Of a stretch of 13,566 nt of DNA, positions 1-7,127 are shown piece by piece. How positions within the stretch are numbered: the first letter of the stretch is position 1; the number at the start of each line of letters is the position of its first letter. The stretch is from positions 1 to 13,566 of the forward strand of contig VXZF01000040.1 in NCBI GenBank assembly GCA_009845645.1. Direction: 5' to 3'. The notes under the pieces are model-generated. The model was not told the DNA's origin. It saw only the letters and a list, made by a program, of their open reading frames with translations, and did no database searches. Both the position numbers and the translations under genes were made by a program. Source of the stretch: Gemmatimonadota bacterium. Lineage in GTDB: Bacteria > Latescibacterota > UBA2968 > UBA8231.

Positions 1-162
1 CACATACTGCTCGGTGATATTCACGCCCGCCGCGGCGAATTCGCCCGGGCCATTGCGCTCTGGGAGAACATTCCGTCTGGTGGAGCGGCCAGTGAATCTT
101 TAAAGGCCAAAATCGCCGAGGCCCGACGGCAACTATCCGCGCAAGAGCACGCACCGCAATGA
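1..162 (+). CDS. C-terminal end of a TPR-type protein (5' truncated)
   Basis: The frame is open from base 1 to a TGA at 160-162 and gives 53 residues. They begin HILLGDIHARRGEFARAIAL and end in a charged, Ala/Gln-rich tail. The helix-turn-helix pattern (LLGDIHARRGEFARAIALW) is that of one last tetratricopeptide repeat, followed by an amphipathic capping helix. The stop overlaps the start of the next gene as ATGA, so the two are almost certainly co-transcribed and translationally coupled. The N-terminus lies outside the window, so any catalytic or membrane domain ahead of the TPR cannot be seen. A TPR scaffold role beside the following TPR lipoprotein is an inference. Confidence 0.75.
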   Translation, partial: HILLGDIHARRGEFARAIALWENIPSGGAASESLKAKIAEARRQLSAQEHAPQ

Positions 163-1661
163 GCTTGGCTATCCCATTCGTCGCACTATGGGCGATGTTA
201 AGTAGTTGCGGGGTAGATTCTGGCCTAAAAGAAGAAAGCGATCACTTGGTGCAGACCGGACTCGCCTTTGCCGAAGAACACCGCTACGCCGAGGCGAGGC
301 GCGCCTTTGAAAAAGCGCTAACCCTAGACTCACTCGACGCCGCAGCGCACTGTGCATTGGGCGATCTCGACGCCCGGCTCGGGCACATGGAGCGGGCCGT
401 CCAGGCCTACAAAGCCGCGCTCGCAGCCGACTCCACCTATCATCGCGCCCAGCACAACCTCGCGGTAATCGAGGCCGACCGAGGGCACCTGCCGCTAGCT
501 ATCGAGTTGCTCGAACACATTCCGACCTACGTCCCCGCCCTCCGCACCCTACCTCTCTTCTACGCCAAACAGGGGCGCTATGACCTAGCCGAAAAAGGAC
601 TGCACACGGCACTAGCGGTGGGCGGGGAAGATCTTGAAGTGCGGCAGCAACTCGGTCGGCTCTACCTGCGTCAAGGCCGTTATGACGAGGCCCGAGCCGC
701 GCTCGACCTAGCCCTCGCCCAAGACTCGACCCAAGCAGAAAGCCACCGTCTACTGGGCTTGCTGCACCTAGCCGAGCGGTGTTACCCAGAAGCGTTGGCC
801 GCCTTTCGCCATGCGCTCGCGCTCAAACCTCACCTGATCGAAGCACACTACAACCTTTCTTCGGCGTTTTTGGAATTGGGGCAGCCAACCCAAGCGCAGG
901 CAGCACTGGCGCGCTTTGAGACCCTCGCCGCTGATGCAGCCCAAGTCGCACATTTGCGCCGTCAGCTCGACGCCAACCCCGACGATCGCGAGACTCGTTT
1001 GCAGCTAGCCCATCACTATCGGCAACTGGGTCGAGACGACGACGCCCTTACCCACTATCGGGCCATACTGCTGGCTGACTCAGACGACTTAGAGGCCCTA
1101 ATTTCGCTAAGCGGGCTTTTGTTGGCGCGAAGAGACGACCAAGAAGTGCTCGAATTATGCCGCCGAGGCATTTCCCAGCACCCAGAGGATGTACGCACCA
1201 GCAAGCTCCATTTCGCCCGTGGCTATGTCCATATGCGGCGCAACCAGTATCAAGAAGCCCGCACGGCCTTCGAGCACGCTCTTGCGCTGGATTCGTCTTC
1301 GGCTACAGCTTGGAATAACCTCGGCCACGTACAACTAAGTTTAGGCGAGGAAGCTGCGGCGCAACGGGCACTGGCATCGGCCATTGCCGCCGATTCAACA
1401 CTGGCCGATGCCCACTATAATCTCGGTAGCTTATTCTTGCAAAAAGGGCAGCTAGCTCAAGCGCAACGAGCCTATCAGGCGGCCATTGCCGCTGATTCGA
1501 CTTTTGCGCGGACTTATTACGCGCTAGCAACCGTGTACCAAGCCCAAGGCGCGATCTCGGAGGCACGCCGTTGTTACCAAGCTTTTATCGACAAGTGGCA
1601 AGGCGACCCGGACTTCCTGCGCCAAGCCCGCGAGCGGCTCGCCCAACTGCCGAGTCCCTGA
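159..1661 (+). CDS. TPR-repeat lipoprotein, about 12-13 repeats
   Basis: The 500-residue product is nearly all tetratricopeptide repeats, starting near residue 28 and running to about 485. They have the usual A/G-Y-A pattern (for example GRYDEARAALDLAL, NQYQEARTAFEHALALD, AHYNLGSLFLQKG). A short break near residues 255-275 separates two TPR blocks. The N-terminus is a hydrophobic stretch ending in LSSC at residue 17, which fits a lipobox, so this is probably a lipid-anchored periplasmic or outer-membrane protein-binding scaffold. The signal has no Lys/Arg before the hydrophobic core, which is unusual. The ATG overlaps the preceding TGA and no Shine-Dalgarno is visible, which suggests coupling. 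It is followed after 1 nt by the CRTAC1-like gene. Many repeats end in DST or DS where Pro is usual. TPR family: certain. Partner: unknown. Confidence 0.9.
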   Translation: MSLAIPFVALWAMLSSCGVDSGLKEESDHLVQTGLAFAEEHRYAEARRAFEKALTLDSLDAAAHCALGDLDARLGHMERAVQAYKAALAADSTYHRAQHNLAVIEADRGHLPLAIELLEHIPTYVPALRTLPLFYAKQGRYDLAEKGLHTALAVGGEDLEVRQQLGRLYLRQGRYDEARAALDLALAQDSTQAESHRLLGLLHLAERCYPEALAAFRHALALKPHLIEAHYNLSSAFLELGQPTQAQAALARFETLAADAAQVAHLRRQLDANPDDRETRLQLAHHYRQLGRDDDALTHYRAILLADSDDLEALISLSGLLLARRDDQEVLELCRRGISQHPEDVRTSKLHFARGYVHMRRNQYQEARTAFEHALALDSSSATAWNNLGHVQLSLGEEAAAQRALASAIAADSTLADAHYNLGSLFLQKGQLAQAQRAYQAAIAADSTFARTYYALATVYQAQGAISEARRCYQAFIDKWQGDPDFLRQARERLAQLPSP

Positions 1662-1662
1662 T

Positions 1663-3384
1663 ATGTCCATGCTAGTTTTTCTCATCTGCTTGCTCTGTCT
1701 GGCCTGTAGCGCCACCGAAGAGACCACATCACCTGCACCGTTGCCGCACGCCGCACCCACAGCTTCGTCTCTCCACTTTGTCGAAGTAGCACCTGCCGTC
1801 GGCCTGACATGGCAGCACGAAAACGGTCGCAGTCTCCAGCGCTATTTCCCCGAGACCATGGGCGGCGGGGGTGCCTTCTTTGACTACGATGGCGATGGCG
1901 ATTTGGATATTTACGCCGTAAACGGCGCTTTTATCGCCCCCGACCCACGCGATGCGGTCCCTGTCAATAGTCTTTTTCGCAACGACGACCACCGCTTTGT
2001 CTCAGTCGCAGCCGGGGTCGCCCACCTAGGCGTTGGCATGGGGGTTGCCGCGGCCGACTACGACAGCGACGGCGACCTCGACCTCTACCTGACCAACTTT
2101 GGCCCCAACGCACTCTTTCGCAACGACGACAGACACTTTGCCGAAATGGGACGGCAGACCGGCGTCGCCGATGCACGCTGGGGCACCAGTTGCGCTTTTG
2201 CCGATTACGACCGCGACGGCGACCTCGACCTCTATGTCGCCAATTACGTGGCCTACGATCCGGCCGCAGCTCGCGCCGACCAAGTGCCCTATATGGCCGG
2301 CTACGAAAGCTATGGCGGTCAAGCACCTGTCGGCTATCCGCATCCAGACAACTTCCAAGGCCAAGCCGATCTGCTCTACCGCAACGATGGCGCGGGACAC
2401 TTTGTTGATGTCTCGGCAGAGGCCGGCATCGCCGATGCGAGCGGCAAGGGGCTGGGGGTGGTTTTTGGCGACTACGACAGCGACGGTTGGCCCGACATCT
2501 ACGTGGCCAACGACGCCGTGCGCAATTTCCTCTACCACAACAGTCACGACGGGACCTTTGCCGAACGAGCGGGACTGATGGGGGTAGCTTATGGCCAAGA
2601 CGGGCAGATGGAAGCGGGTATGGGAGTAGATTGGGGGGACTACAACGGCGACGGCGTGCTCGATTTAACGGTGACCAACTTCCAAGCCGAGCCTAACGCG
2701 CTCTATCGGGGCGAAGGCGGCTTCTTCTCGGTTGCGACCTTTGCCGCCGGGGTAGGCTTGCCGTCGCTGCCCTTTCTCGGGTTTGGCACCCAGTTTTTCG
2801 ACCCCGACCTCGACGGCGATCTCGATCTATTTGCCGCCAACGGCCACGTCCTCGACAACGTCCTCGACATCGACCAATCCACCAGCTATGGACAGCGCAA
2901 TTTGCTCTTCCGCAATGACAGCGGCCGCTTAGCCGAGGTTTCCGCGACAGCCGGCCCCGGCTTTGCCCTAGAAAGCGTCAGCCGCGGCAGTGCCACCGGC
3001 GACTACGACAGCGACGGCGATCCCGATCTACTAGTTTTCAATTCAGGACAACCGCTCAGCTTGCTGCGCAACGACCACGGCGACGCCAATCACTGGATCA
3101 CCATTCAGCTAGCGGGAGTCAACGGCAACCCAAACGGCATCGGAGCTCGACTGACGGCGACTAGCGGCGACCTAGTCCAGACTAGGGAACTGCGTGGCAG
3201 CCGCTCGTACCTATCACAGAGCCAACTCCGCATCTGTTTGGGACTGGGCAAACGGCCGCAACTCGACTCGCTAGTAGTGCGTTGGCCTTCGGGCCGCGTA
3301 GAGCGATTCGGCCCCTTTGCAGCCAACCAAGCCATCGCGCTCGTCGAAGGCGAGGGCATCAGCGCGGCTTCTGACCCGCCCTGA
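1663..3384 (+). CDS. CRTAC1-like FG-GAP/VCBS propeller protein with UnbV/ASPIC domain
   Basis: The 573-residue exported protein starts with a hydrophobic leader ending in LACS (Cys15). It is a likely lipoprotein, although Cys at the -3 position makes the lipobox imperfect. Seven Asp-rich FG-GAP loops follow, at about residues 74, 132, 181, 270, 326, 380 and 447 (for example DYDGDGDLD, DYDSDGDLD, DYNGDGVLD). They predict a seven-bladed calcium-binding beta-propeller. Residues 476-545 (NHWITIQLAG, NGIGARL, LRGSRSYLSQSQ, VRWPSGRVERF) are a clear UnbV/ASPIC domain. Homologues are secreted and often paired with TPR proteins; their biochemical role is not established, with adhesion or ligand binding usually proposed. 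The insert between blades 3 and 4 (around residues 195-235) lacks the Cys pair I associate with many relatives. ATGs lie at 1663 and 1669 and neither has a Shine-Dalgarno. The 3' end overlaps the convergent SGNH gene. Confidence 0.92.
   Translation: MSMLVFLICLLCLACSATEETTSPAPLPHAAPTASSLHFVEVAPAVGLTWQHENGRSLQRYFPETMGGGGAFFDYDGDGDLDIYAVNGAFIAPDPRDAVPVNSLFRNDDHRFVSVAAGVAHLGVGMGVAAADYDSDGDLDLYLTNFGPNALFRNDDRHFAEMGRQTGVADARWGTSCAFADYDRDGDLDLYVANYVAYDPAAARADQVPYMAGYESYGGQAPVGYPHPDNFQGQADLLYRNDGAGHFVDVSAEAGIADASGKGLGVVFGDYDSDGWPDIYVANDAVRNFLYHNSHDGTFAERAGLMGVAYGQDGQMEAGMGVDWGDYNGDGVLDLTVTNFQAEPNALYRGEGGFFSVATFAAGVGLPSLPFLGFGTQFFDPDLDGDLDLFAANGHVLDNVLDIDQSTSYGQRNLLFRNDSGRLAEVSATAGPGFALESVSRGSATGDYDSDGDPDLLVFNSGQPLSLLRNDHGDANHWITIQLAGVNGNPNGIGARLTATSGDLVQTRELRGSRSYLSQSQLRICLGLGKRPQLDSLVVRWPSGRVERFGPFAANQAIALVEGEGISAASDPP
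2066..2234 (+). repeat. 22-nt exact direct repeat encoding FG-GAP calcium loops
   Basis: Bases 2066-2087 and 2213-2234 are identical and encode the (S/R)DGDLDLY part of blades 2 and 3. Diverged copies recur near 2470 and 3000. This is intragenic repetition produced by the propeller architecture, not a mobile repeat. It could allow blade-number change by slippage or recombination. Confidence 0.7.
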
Positions 3385-3385
3385 T
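3358..3385. other. Imperfect hairpin covering the convergent gene overlap
   Basis: ATCAG (3358-3362), C, GCGG (3364-3367), an 8-nt loop, CCGC (3376-3379), C and CTGAT (3381-3385) can form a 9-bp stem with one C-C mismatch. The TGA stop codons of the two convergent genes sit opposite one another in the stem. Part of the symmetry is therefore forced by TCA pairing with TGA. No T-run follows on either strand, so it is not a classical intrinsic terminator. A role as a weak bidirectional 3' end is possible but unproven. Confidence 0.35.
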
Positions 3386-5377
3386 CTGTTCGACAAGGGC
3401 GCGGCCGAACGCCTCTTGGCCCTGTTCAGCGGCTATTTCTACCGCATATCGCTCAGCGTCAGCTAAGCGGCTCGTAATTATCAACTCGGCGACGAGCAAC
3501 TCTAGCAAGTCCGTTGTGAAAGTCTTGCGGATATTCGCGTCTTGCACCGCCTGCTCTAGTGCTGTCAACGCCTTGTCATGCTCTCCGAGCAAATGGTAGG
3601 CATAGCCGCGAATAAAGTCCTGTAACCCCGGGGAAAAGTCCGGGGCTTCGCTCAAGAAGCGCAAGCGGTCTAGCAGGGCAGAAAGCTCGACATGCTCGGT
3701 TGACCCAATAGGGTTCCCCGCGAGTTGTCCGCAACGGACATAGCGCAACGTGCCCCACAAATCGCCCCATATCGTATAAGGCTCCTCCAAACGGGCCGCG
3801 CGATAATAGGCCCGCGCACGCTCGTACTCCCGAGCGGCATAACACGCGTCAGCCACATTCAGAGCCAATAGCTCCGGCCCTTCTCCCGTTCGCCATCGCT
3901 CGACTCCACTCTGCTCTCCAGCGCTTAGTTCGTCCCACAGGGCTACGGCCTGCTGACGCAAGGTCTGTACCTGACCCTCGTTCCCCGCATCCAAAGGAGG
4001 TGAGGCCAAGAGGACGGCCATGGCCCGCAACACGGCCAGCCGCTCGACGGGCAAGTCTCCGAGCCTACGGCGGTATTCGTCGGCTGGCGCTAATCGATCC
4101 GCAGCGCCGGGCGCAATCTGCCAAGGGGCCGGTGCTCCTTCCAACGCAGCGACAATGGCTCGAGCCAAGAGCACCTGACCGGCCGCCACCGGATGCAAGT
4201 GATCGACCATCAGTTCCCAACCCACGCCGGCCTCTGGGCTATGGGCGCGGAAACGCGCCTCCACATCGGCTAACAACACTCCTTCTGCCGCCGCGACTCG
4301 GCGCACGACCTCGTTTAGGGCTGCCGTCGCCCGCCAAGGCCGCGGATCCAACTCGCGTGCCTGCATATAAGCCGCTCGTGCTTCAGCCCCACGGCCCAAC
4401 TGCTCTAAGTGATAACCGCGCAAGAAGTGCAAATAGGCGTCGTCCGCATAGAATTCCTCGGCCTGCTCCAAAGCCGCCAGCGCTGTCGGCGACGCTTGCT
4501 CCTTATGGCCCTGCGCCAAAAAATCCACATAGCGCGCGCGTTCCTCATCTGGCAGAGGAGGCTCTATGTGCGCTGGCGCGAAACCACGTTCGTTGCTGGT
4601 CACCGTACAGAGCACCAGCGGGATATGCCGCGCTCGGCAAAAGGCCGCCACGTCGCGGAGATTGGTTTCCAAGTTGGCCGCTGCTTGCGCCCGTCGCGGA
4701 TCGGCCGCTGGGATCGCGCCGGCTTTAGACATTACCTCGATTAAGGGACCATCTGCCCACTCTTTGCCCAACGGTCCTATCAGCTTGCCGACCAAGGGCC
4801 TCAGCCGCCACTGCACCAGCGCGTAGTGGACCCGCTTCATCCACACTTCTTGACCTCCTTGAGCCAATGAGGCCGCTCCATAAACCCCGTATAACTCGTT
4901 GTGCCCGGTATAAACTACGACCAAGTCCGCCCCGAGCGCGGCGGTGCCGTCTTCTACGGCGCGGGCCACGGCAAAGCTCGAAGCAGCAGTGATCCCGGAG
5001 TTAAAAACCTCGATCTGGCGTTCTGGAAAGAGGTCGCCGAGCATTTCTTGAAGATAAAAAGGAGCCGATAAACGCTTGGGGTGGGGGTAGCCCTGTACAG
5101 TCGAACCCCCGGCAAAAAGCACGCGCAATGCGCCCTCGGGTGCGGGTTCGATATAGGGCCTCGGGGTCATGCGGATGCCGCGCCGGATAGGCTCGGCCAT
5201 GTCGGCGAAGAAGCGACGGGCATAGTCCGGGTTGACCGCGTGGAGCGCCCGGCCTTCGATGTGCGCTAGTTGGAGGGCAAACGCCGGCGGGTCCAACGCC
5301 GGAATCAGCCGCAATCCCCCTTCGATGAGCGCGACTAAGACTAAGCCGAGCAGCAGTGCCGCGAGCCGACCGCGCAT
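3359..5377 (-). CDS. Membrane-anchored SGNH/GDSL-type hydrolase with TPR units
   Basis: The 672-residue protein has an N-terminal hydrophobic segment (about residues 5-25, after Arg2 and Arg4) that should act as a signal anchor. SGNH blocks follow: AGGSTVQG with the nucleophile Ser92, NSGIT with Gly128, TGHNELYG with Asn160, and VDHLHP with Asp392 and His395. These predict esterase, lipase or acetyl-esterase chemistry outside the cytoplasmic membrane; the substrate is unknown. A TPR-like pair of helices at about 302-345 (LRGYHLEQLGRGAEARAAY) sits between blocks III and V. More TPR-like helices lie at about 505-660 (AREYERARAYYRAA, LLGEHDKALTALEQAV). The start is 3 nt past the stop of the PPIase gene with no Shine-Dalgarno, so coupled translation is likely. 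The last 26 bp overlap the opposing CRTAC1-like gene. Confidence 0.88.
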   Translation of the reverse strand: MRGRLAALLLGLVLVALIEGGLRLIPALDPPAFALQLAHIEGRALHAVNPDYARRFFADMAEPIRRGIRMTPRPYIEPAPEGALRVLFAGGSTVQGYPHPKRLSAPFYLQEMLGDLFPERQIEVFNSGITAASSFAVARAVEDGTAALGADLVVVYTGHNELYGVYGAASLAQGGQEVWMKRVHYALVQWRLRPLVGKLIGPLGKEWADGPLIEVMSKAGAIPAADPRRAQAAANLETNLRDVAAFCRARHIPLVLCTVTSNERGFAPAHIEPPLPDEERARYVDFLAQGHKEQASPTALAALEQAEEFYADDAYLHFLRGYHLEQLGRGAEARAAYMQARELDPRPWRATAALNEVVRRVAAAEGVLLADVEARFRAHSPEAGVGWELMVDHLHPVAAGQVLLARAIVAALEGAPAPWQIAPGAADRLAPADEYRRRLGDLPVERLAVLRAMAVLLASPPLDAGNEGQVQTLRQQAVALWDELSAGEQSGVERWRTGEGPELLALNVADACYAAREYERARAYYRAARLEEPYTIWGDLWGTLRYVRCGQLAGNPIGSTEHVELSALLDRLRFLSEAPDFSPGLQDFIRGYAYHLLGEHDKALTALEQAVQDANIRKTFTTDLLELLVAELIITSRLADAERYAVEIAAEQGQEAFGRALVEQIRAGQKPR

Positions 5378-5380
5378 TTT

Positions 5381-7042
5381 TTAAAAGGTGGTCGTGTAGC
5401 GGGAGAGGGCGTCTTGGCTGATGTGCACCTCACCCGCGTACGCTTGGCGCAGCGAGTCGAGGAACGCGTCGAAGAGCACCCCTTCGCGACGCTTGCGGAT
5501 ATTGACACGAATGGGCCGCTGCACCTGCTTAAAGGGCAGCAACGCCATCTCATAAGGCTGGTCGAGGAGAAAAACGCTGTATTTCTCCTGGACCTCCATA
5601 GGGCCTTGCAGCACCCCGACGTCTTTGGAATTGCTGTCGCCGAAGAAGGTGCGGTACGGCGACTGATAGAGCGACTCGATAGTGACCCGGCCACTATCGG
5701 CAAAAGTGTGCCCCCCCACCGGCTTCATACTAGGCCGCACAGAGTGGTGCTGCGCCAACTCCGCCAGCCGCTCCCCTGCACGCGCTCGTGCGAGAATTTC
5801 TTCGGCCTCGGCGTGCGTATTGACCAGCACCTCGGTCATCTCGATGACGCCGGGCAGAGAGCGATAGTTCTCCAAGTTCTGCTCGTAGTAATCCTGAACC
5901 TCTGCTTCCGTCACTGAGACCTTCCCCGCCACTGCGTCTAAGCGCAATTGCGACACGAGCAGCGACTGCTTCTGGCTCTCGGCCCAGGCAACCATAGCGG
6001 GCCATTGGTGTCGCTCCTGCATACGGGCTTCGAGAGCCAGCAGGGAATCTGGTAGAATCCACCGTTCAATAGCCAAAACCGCAGCCGAACTGTCAGGCGG
6101 TAGCGCCCCCTTCTTAAGCGAGCGGAGCCCCCACACGGCATCGCCGACACCAATGCCCCCTCCTTCATATTCAATCAGCGGTACGTAGGGTTGGTCCAGC
6201 GCACGACCCTGCAACGCGGCAAGCACGGCGTGAATGCGGTCGCGGTGATAGCGCAAATCGCGCACCTCCTTGAGTGAGTCGATTACCACCTGTCGCCGCT
6301 GTGCCCACTTGCGTTGCCCGACCTGCTCGGCGATGTCAGCGCGCAATTTCTCAAAGGGGATGCGTCGCTTTTTGAGGACCTTGACGACCTCGTATCCGTC
6401 AATCGTGCGAATCGGTTCGCTGACTTGGCCTTCCTCTAAGTGAAAGGTGCCATCGCGCAGGCTGGGTACAGCGCCAGATTGGTCGAAGAAGGCACCGAGA
6501 TTACCGCCTTTGTCAGCGTCGTCAGCGAGAGAATGCTGGCGCGCCAATTCGGAGAAGTTGGCCCCGGCTTCCAATTGGCGAATGATAGCCTGGGCTTCTT
6601 TTTCGGTAGCTGAGAGAATGTGCGCTGGCCAGATCTCCCAACCAAGCAAATGCTCCTCGTACGCGGTGCGTAGTTCCTCCTCAGTCACCTTGAGCCGGGC
6701 GTCGATCCACTCGCGCGATAGTTCCTCGGCCAAGCGCTTATTGACCATGTCAGACAGCGTATAGGAAAGCCCAGGCAACTGGTCCAATCCCCGCTTGTAG
6801 GCCTCGCGCAGCATGAGTTCCTTGTCGACTAGGGTCTGTAGATTTTCGCCGCGGGCGGCTACCCCTTCTTTCTTTGAGCGCAGATAGTCGGGCAGTGCTT
6901 GTTCGTAGCGGTGGAGGTCCAAGGCCGTGATCGCCTCCCCACCCACCGTGGCTAAGACCGTCTCCGCAGTGGCCGGTTCGTTCTCCGACGTGCAACCTGT
7001 AACAGCTAAGAAGATGCTGCAGACGAAAAATCGCCAATACAT
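5381..7042 (-). CDS. Lipoprotein with two parvulin-type peptidyl-prolyl isomerase domains (SurA/PrsA-like)
   Basis: From the ATG at 7042 the product has 553 residues. Its leader ends in AVTGC (Cys17), a good lipobox. Residues 24-135 are a SurA_N-like helical chaperone region (VGGEAITALDLHRY, LVDKELMLREAYKRG). Residues 138-225 are a clear parvulin domain (PAHILS, FSELARQHS, KGGNLGAF, GYEVVKVL). Residues 398-500 are a second, weaker one (EVLVNTHAEAEEIL, ELAQHHS, GGHTF, YSVFLLDQ). The expected role is proline isomerisation and holding of exported or outer-membrane proteins in the periplasm. I chose ATG 7042 because GGGTGA (7050-7055) lies 7 nt upstream. The in-frame ATG at 7057 has no Shine-Dalgarno, and the farther GTG at 7078 lies inside a terminator hairpin. 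The SGNH gene follows after 3 nt. Confidence 0.9.
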   Translation of the reverse strand: MYWRFFVCSIFLAVTGCTSENEPATAETVLATVGGEAITALDLHRYEQALPDYLRSKKEGVAARGENLQTLVDKELMLREAYKRGLDQLPGLSYTLSDMVNKRLAEELSREWIDARLKVTEEELRTAYEEHLLGWEIWPAHILSATEKEAQAIIRQLEAGANFSELARQHSLADDADKGGNLGAFFDQSGAVPSLRDGTFHLEEGQVSEPIRTIDGYEVVKVLKKRRIPFEKLRADIAEQVGQRKWAQRRQVVIDSLKEVRDLRYHRDRIHAVLAALQGRALDQPYVPLIEYEGGGIGVGDAVWGLRSLKKGALPPDSSAAVLAIERWILPDSLLALEARMQERHQWPAMVAWAESQKQSLLVSQLRLDAVAGKVSVTEAEVQDYYEQNLENYRSLPGVIEMTEVLVNTHAEAEEILARARAGERLAELAQHHSVRPSMKPVGGHTFADSGRVTIESLYQSPYRTFFGDSNSKDVGVLQGPMEVQEKYSVFLLDQPYEMALLPFKQVQRPIRVNIRKRREGVLFDAFLDSLRQAYAGEVHISQDALSRYTTTF

Positions 7043-7049
7043 AACTTTT

Positions 7050-7055
7050 TCACCC
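7050..7055 (-). promoter_or_regulatory. Shine-Dalgarno-like site deciding the PPIase start
   Basis: On the minus strand GGGTGA stands 7 nt before the ATG at 7042, matching the GGTGA part of the Shine-Dalgarno consensus. It is the only ribosome-binding-like sequence near the candidate starts, so it favours 7042 over the ATG at 7057 or the GTG at 7078. Confidence 0.5.
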
Positions 7056-7060
7056 ATTAC

Positions 7061-7093
7061 AAAACTGCGCGGTGCCACTTCGGCACCGCGCAG
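7061..7093 (-). terminator. Rho-independent terminator after the lipoprotein gene
   Basis: On the minus strand CTGCGCGGTGCC, the 5-nt loop GAAGT and GGCACCGCGCAG form a perfect 12-bp GC-rich stem (7065-7093), followed at once by TTTT (7061-7064). It lies 34 nt after the stop of the 252-residue lipoprotein gene and about 18 nt before the PPIase ATG. It should end or reduce transcription of the upstream surface-protein operon. Because no promoter is visible between it and the PPIase gene, it may work as a partial, attenuator-like terminator. On the plus strand the 3' flank (CTAGTTTAAATT) has no uninterrupted T-run, so the minus strand is the natural direction. Confidence 0.8.
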
Positions 7094-7127
7094 CTAGTTT
7101 AAATTCAATTGTGAGTTCTGTGCTGCG

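Noticed and set aside
2026..2598. 190-codon open frame on the minus strand inside the CRTAC1-like gene, and a 159-codon plus frame at 2099-2578
   Set aside because: Both are shadows of the Asp/Gly-rich repeated codons. They have no ribosome site, and their low-complexity Val/Ala or Thr/Pro composition follows the propeller repeats.
4000..4728. 242-codon plus-strand frame rich in Pro, Arg and Ala
   Set aside because: It lies antisense to the well-supported SGNH gene. Its composition is that of reversed GC-rich coding sequence and no domain is visible.
5414..5917. 167-codon plus-strand frame opposite the PPIase gene
   Set aside because: It lies antisense to a clear parvulin domain and has no export signal, motif or ribosome site.
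7043..7078. Upstream starts for the PPIase gene (ATG 7057, GTG 7078)
   Set aside because: The GTG is in the terminator stem/loop and the ATG directly follows its T-run. Only the ATG at 7042 has a Shine-Dalgarno-like site, and it gives the shortest good lipoprotein leader.
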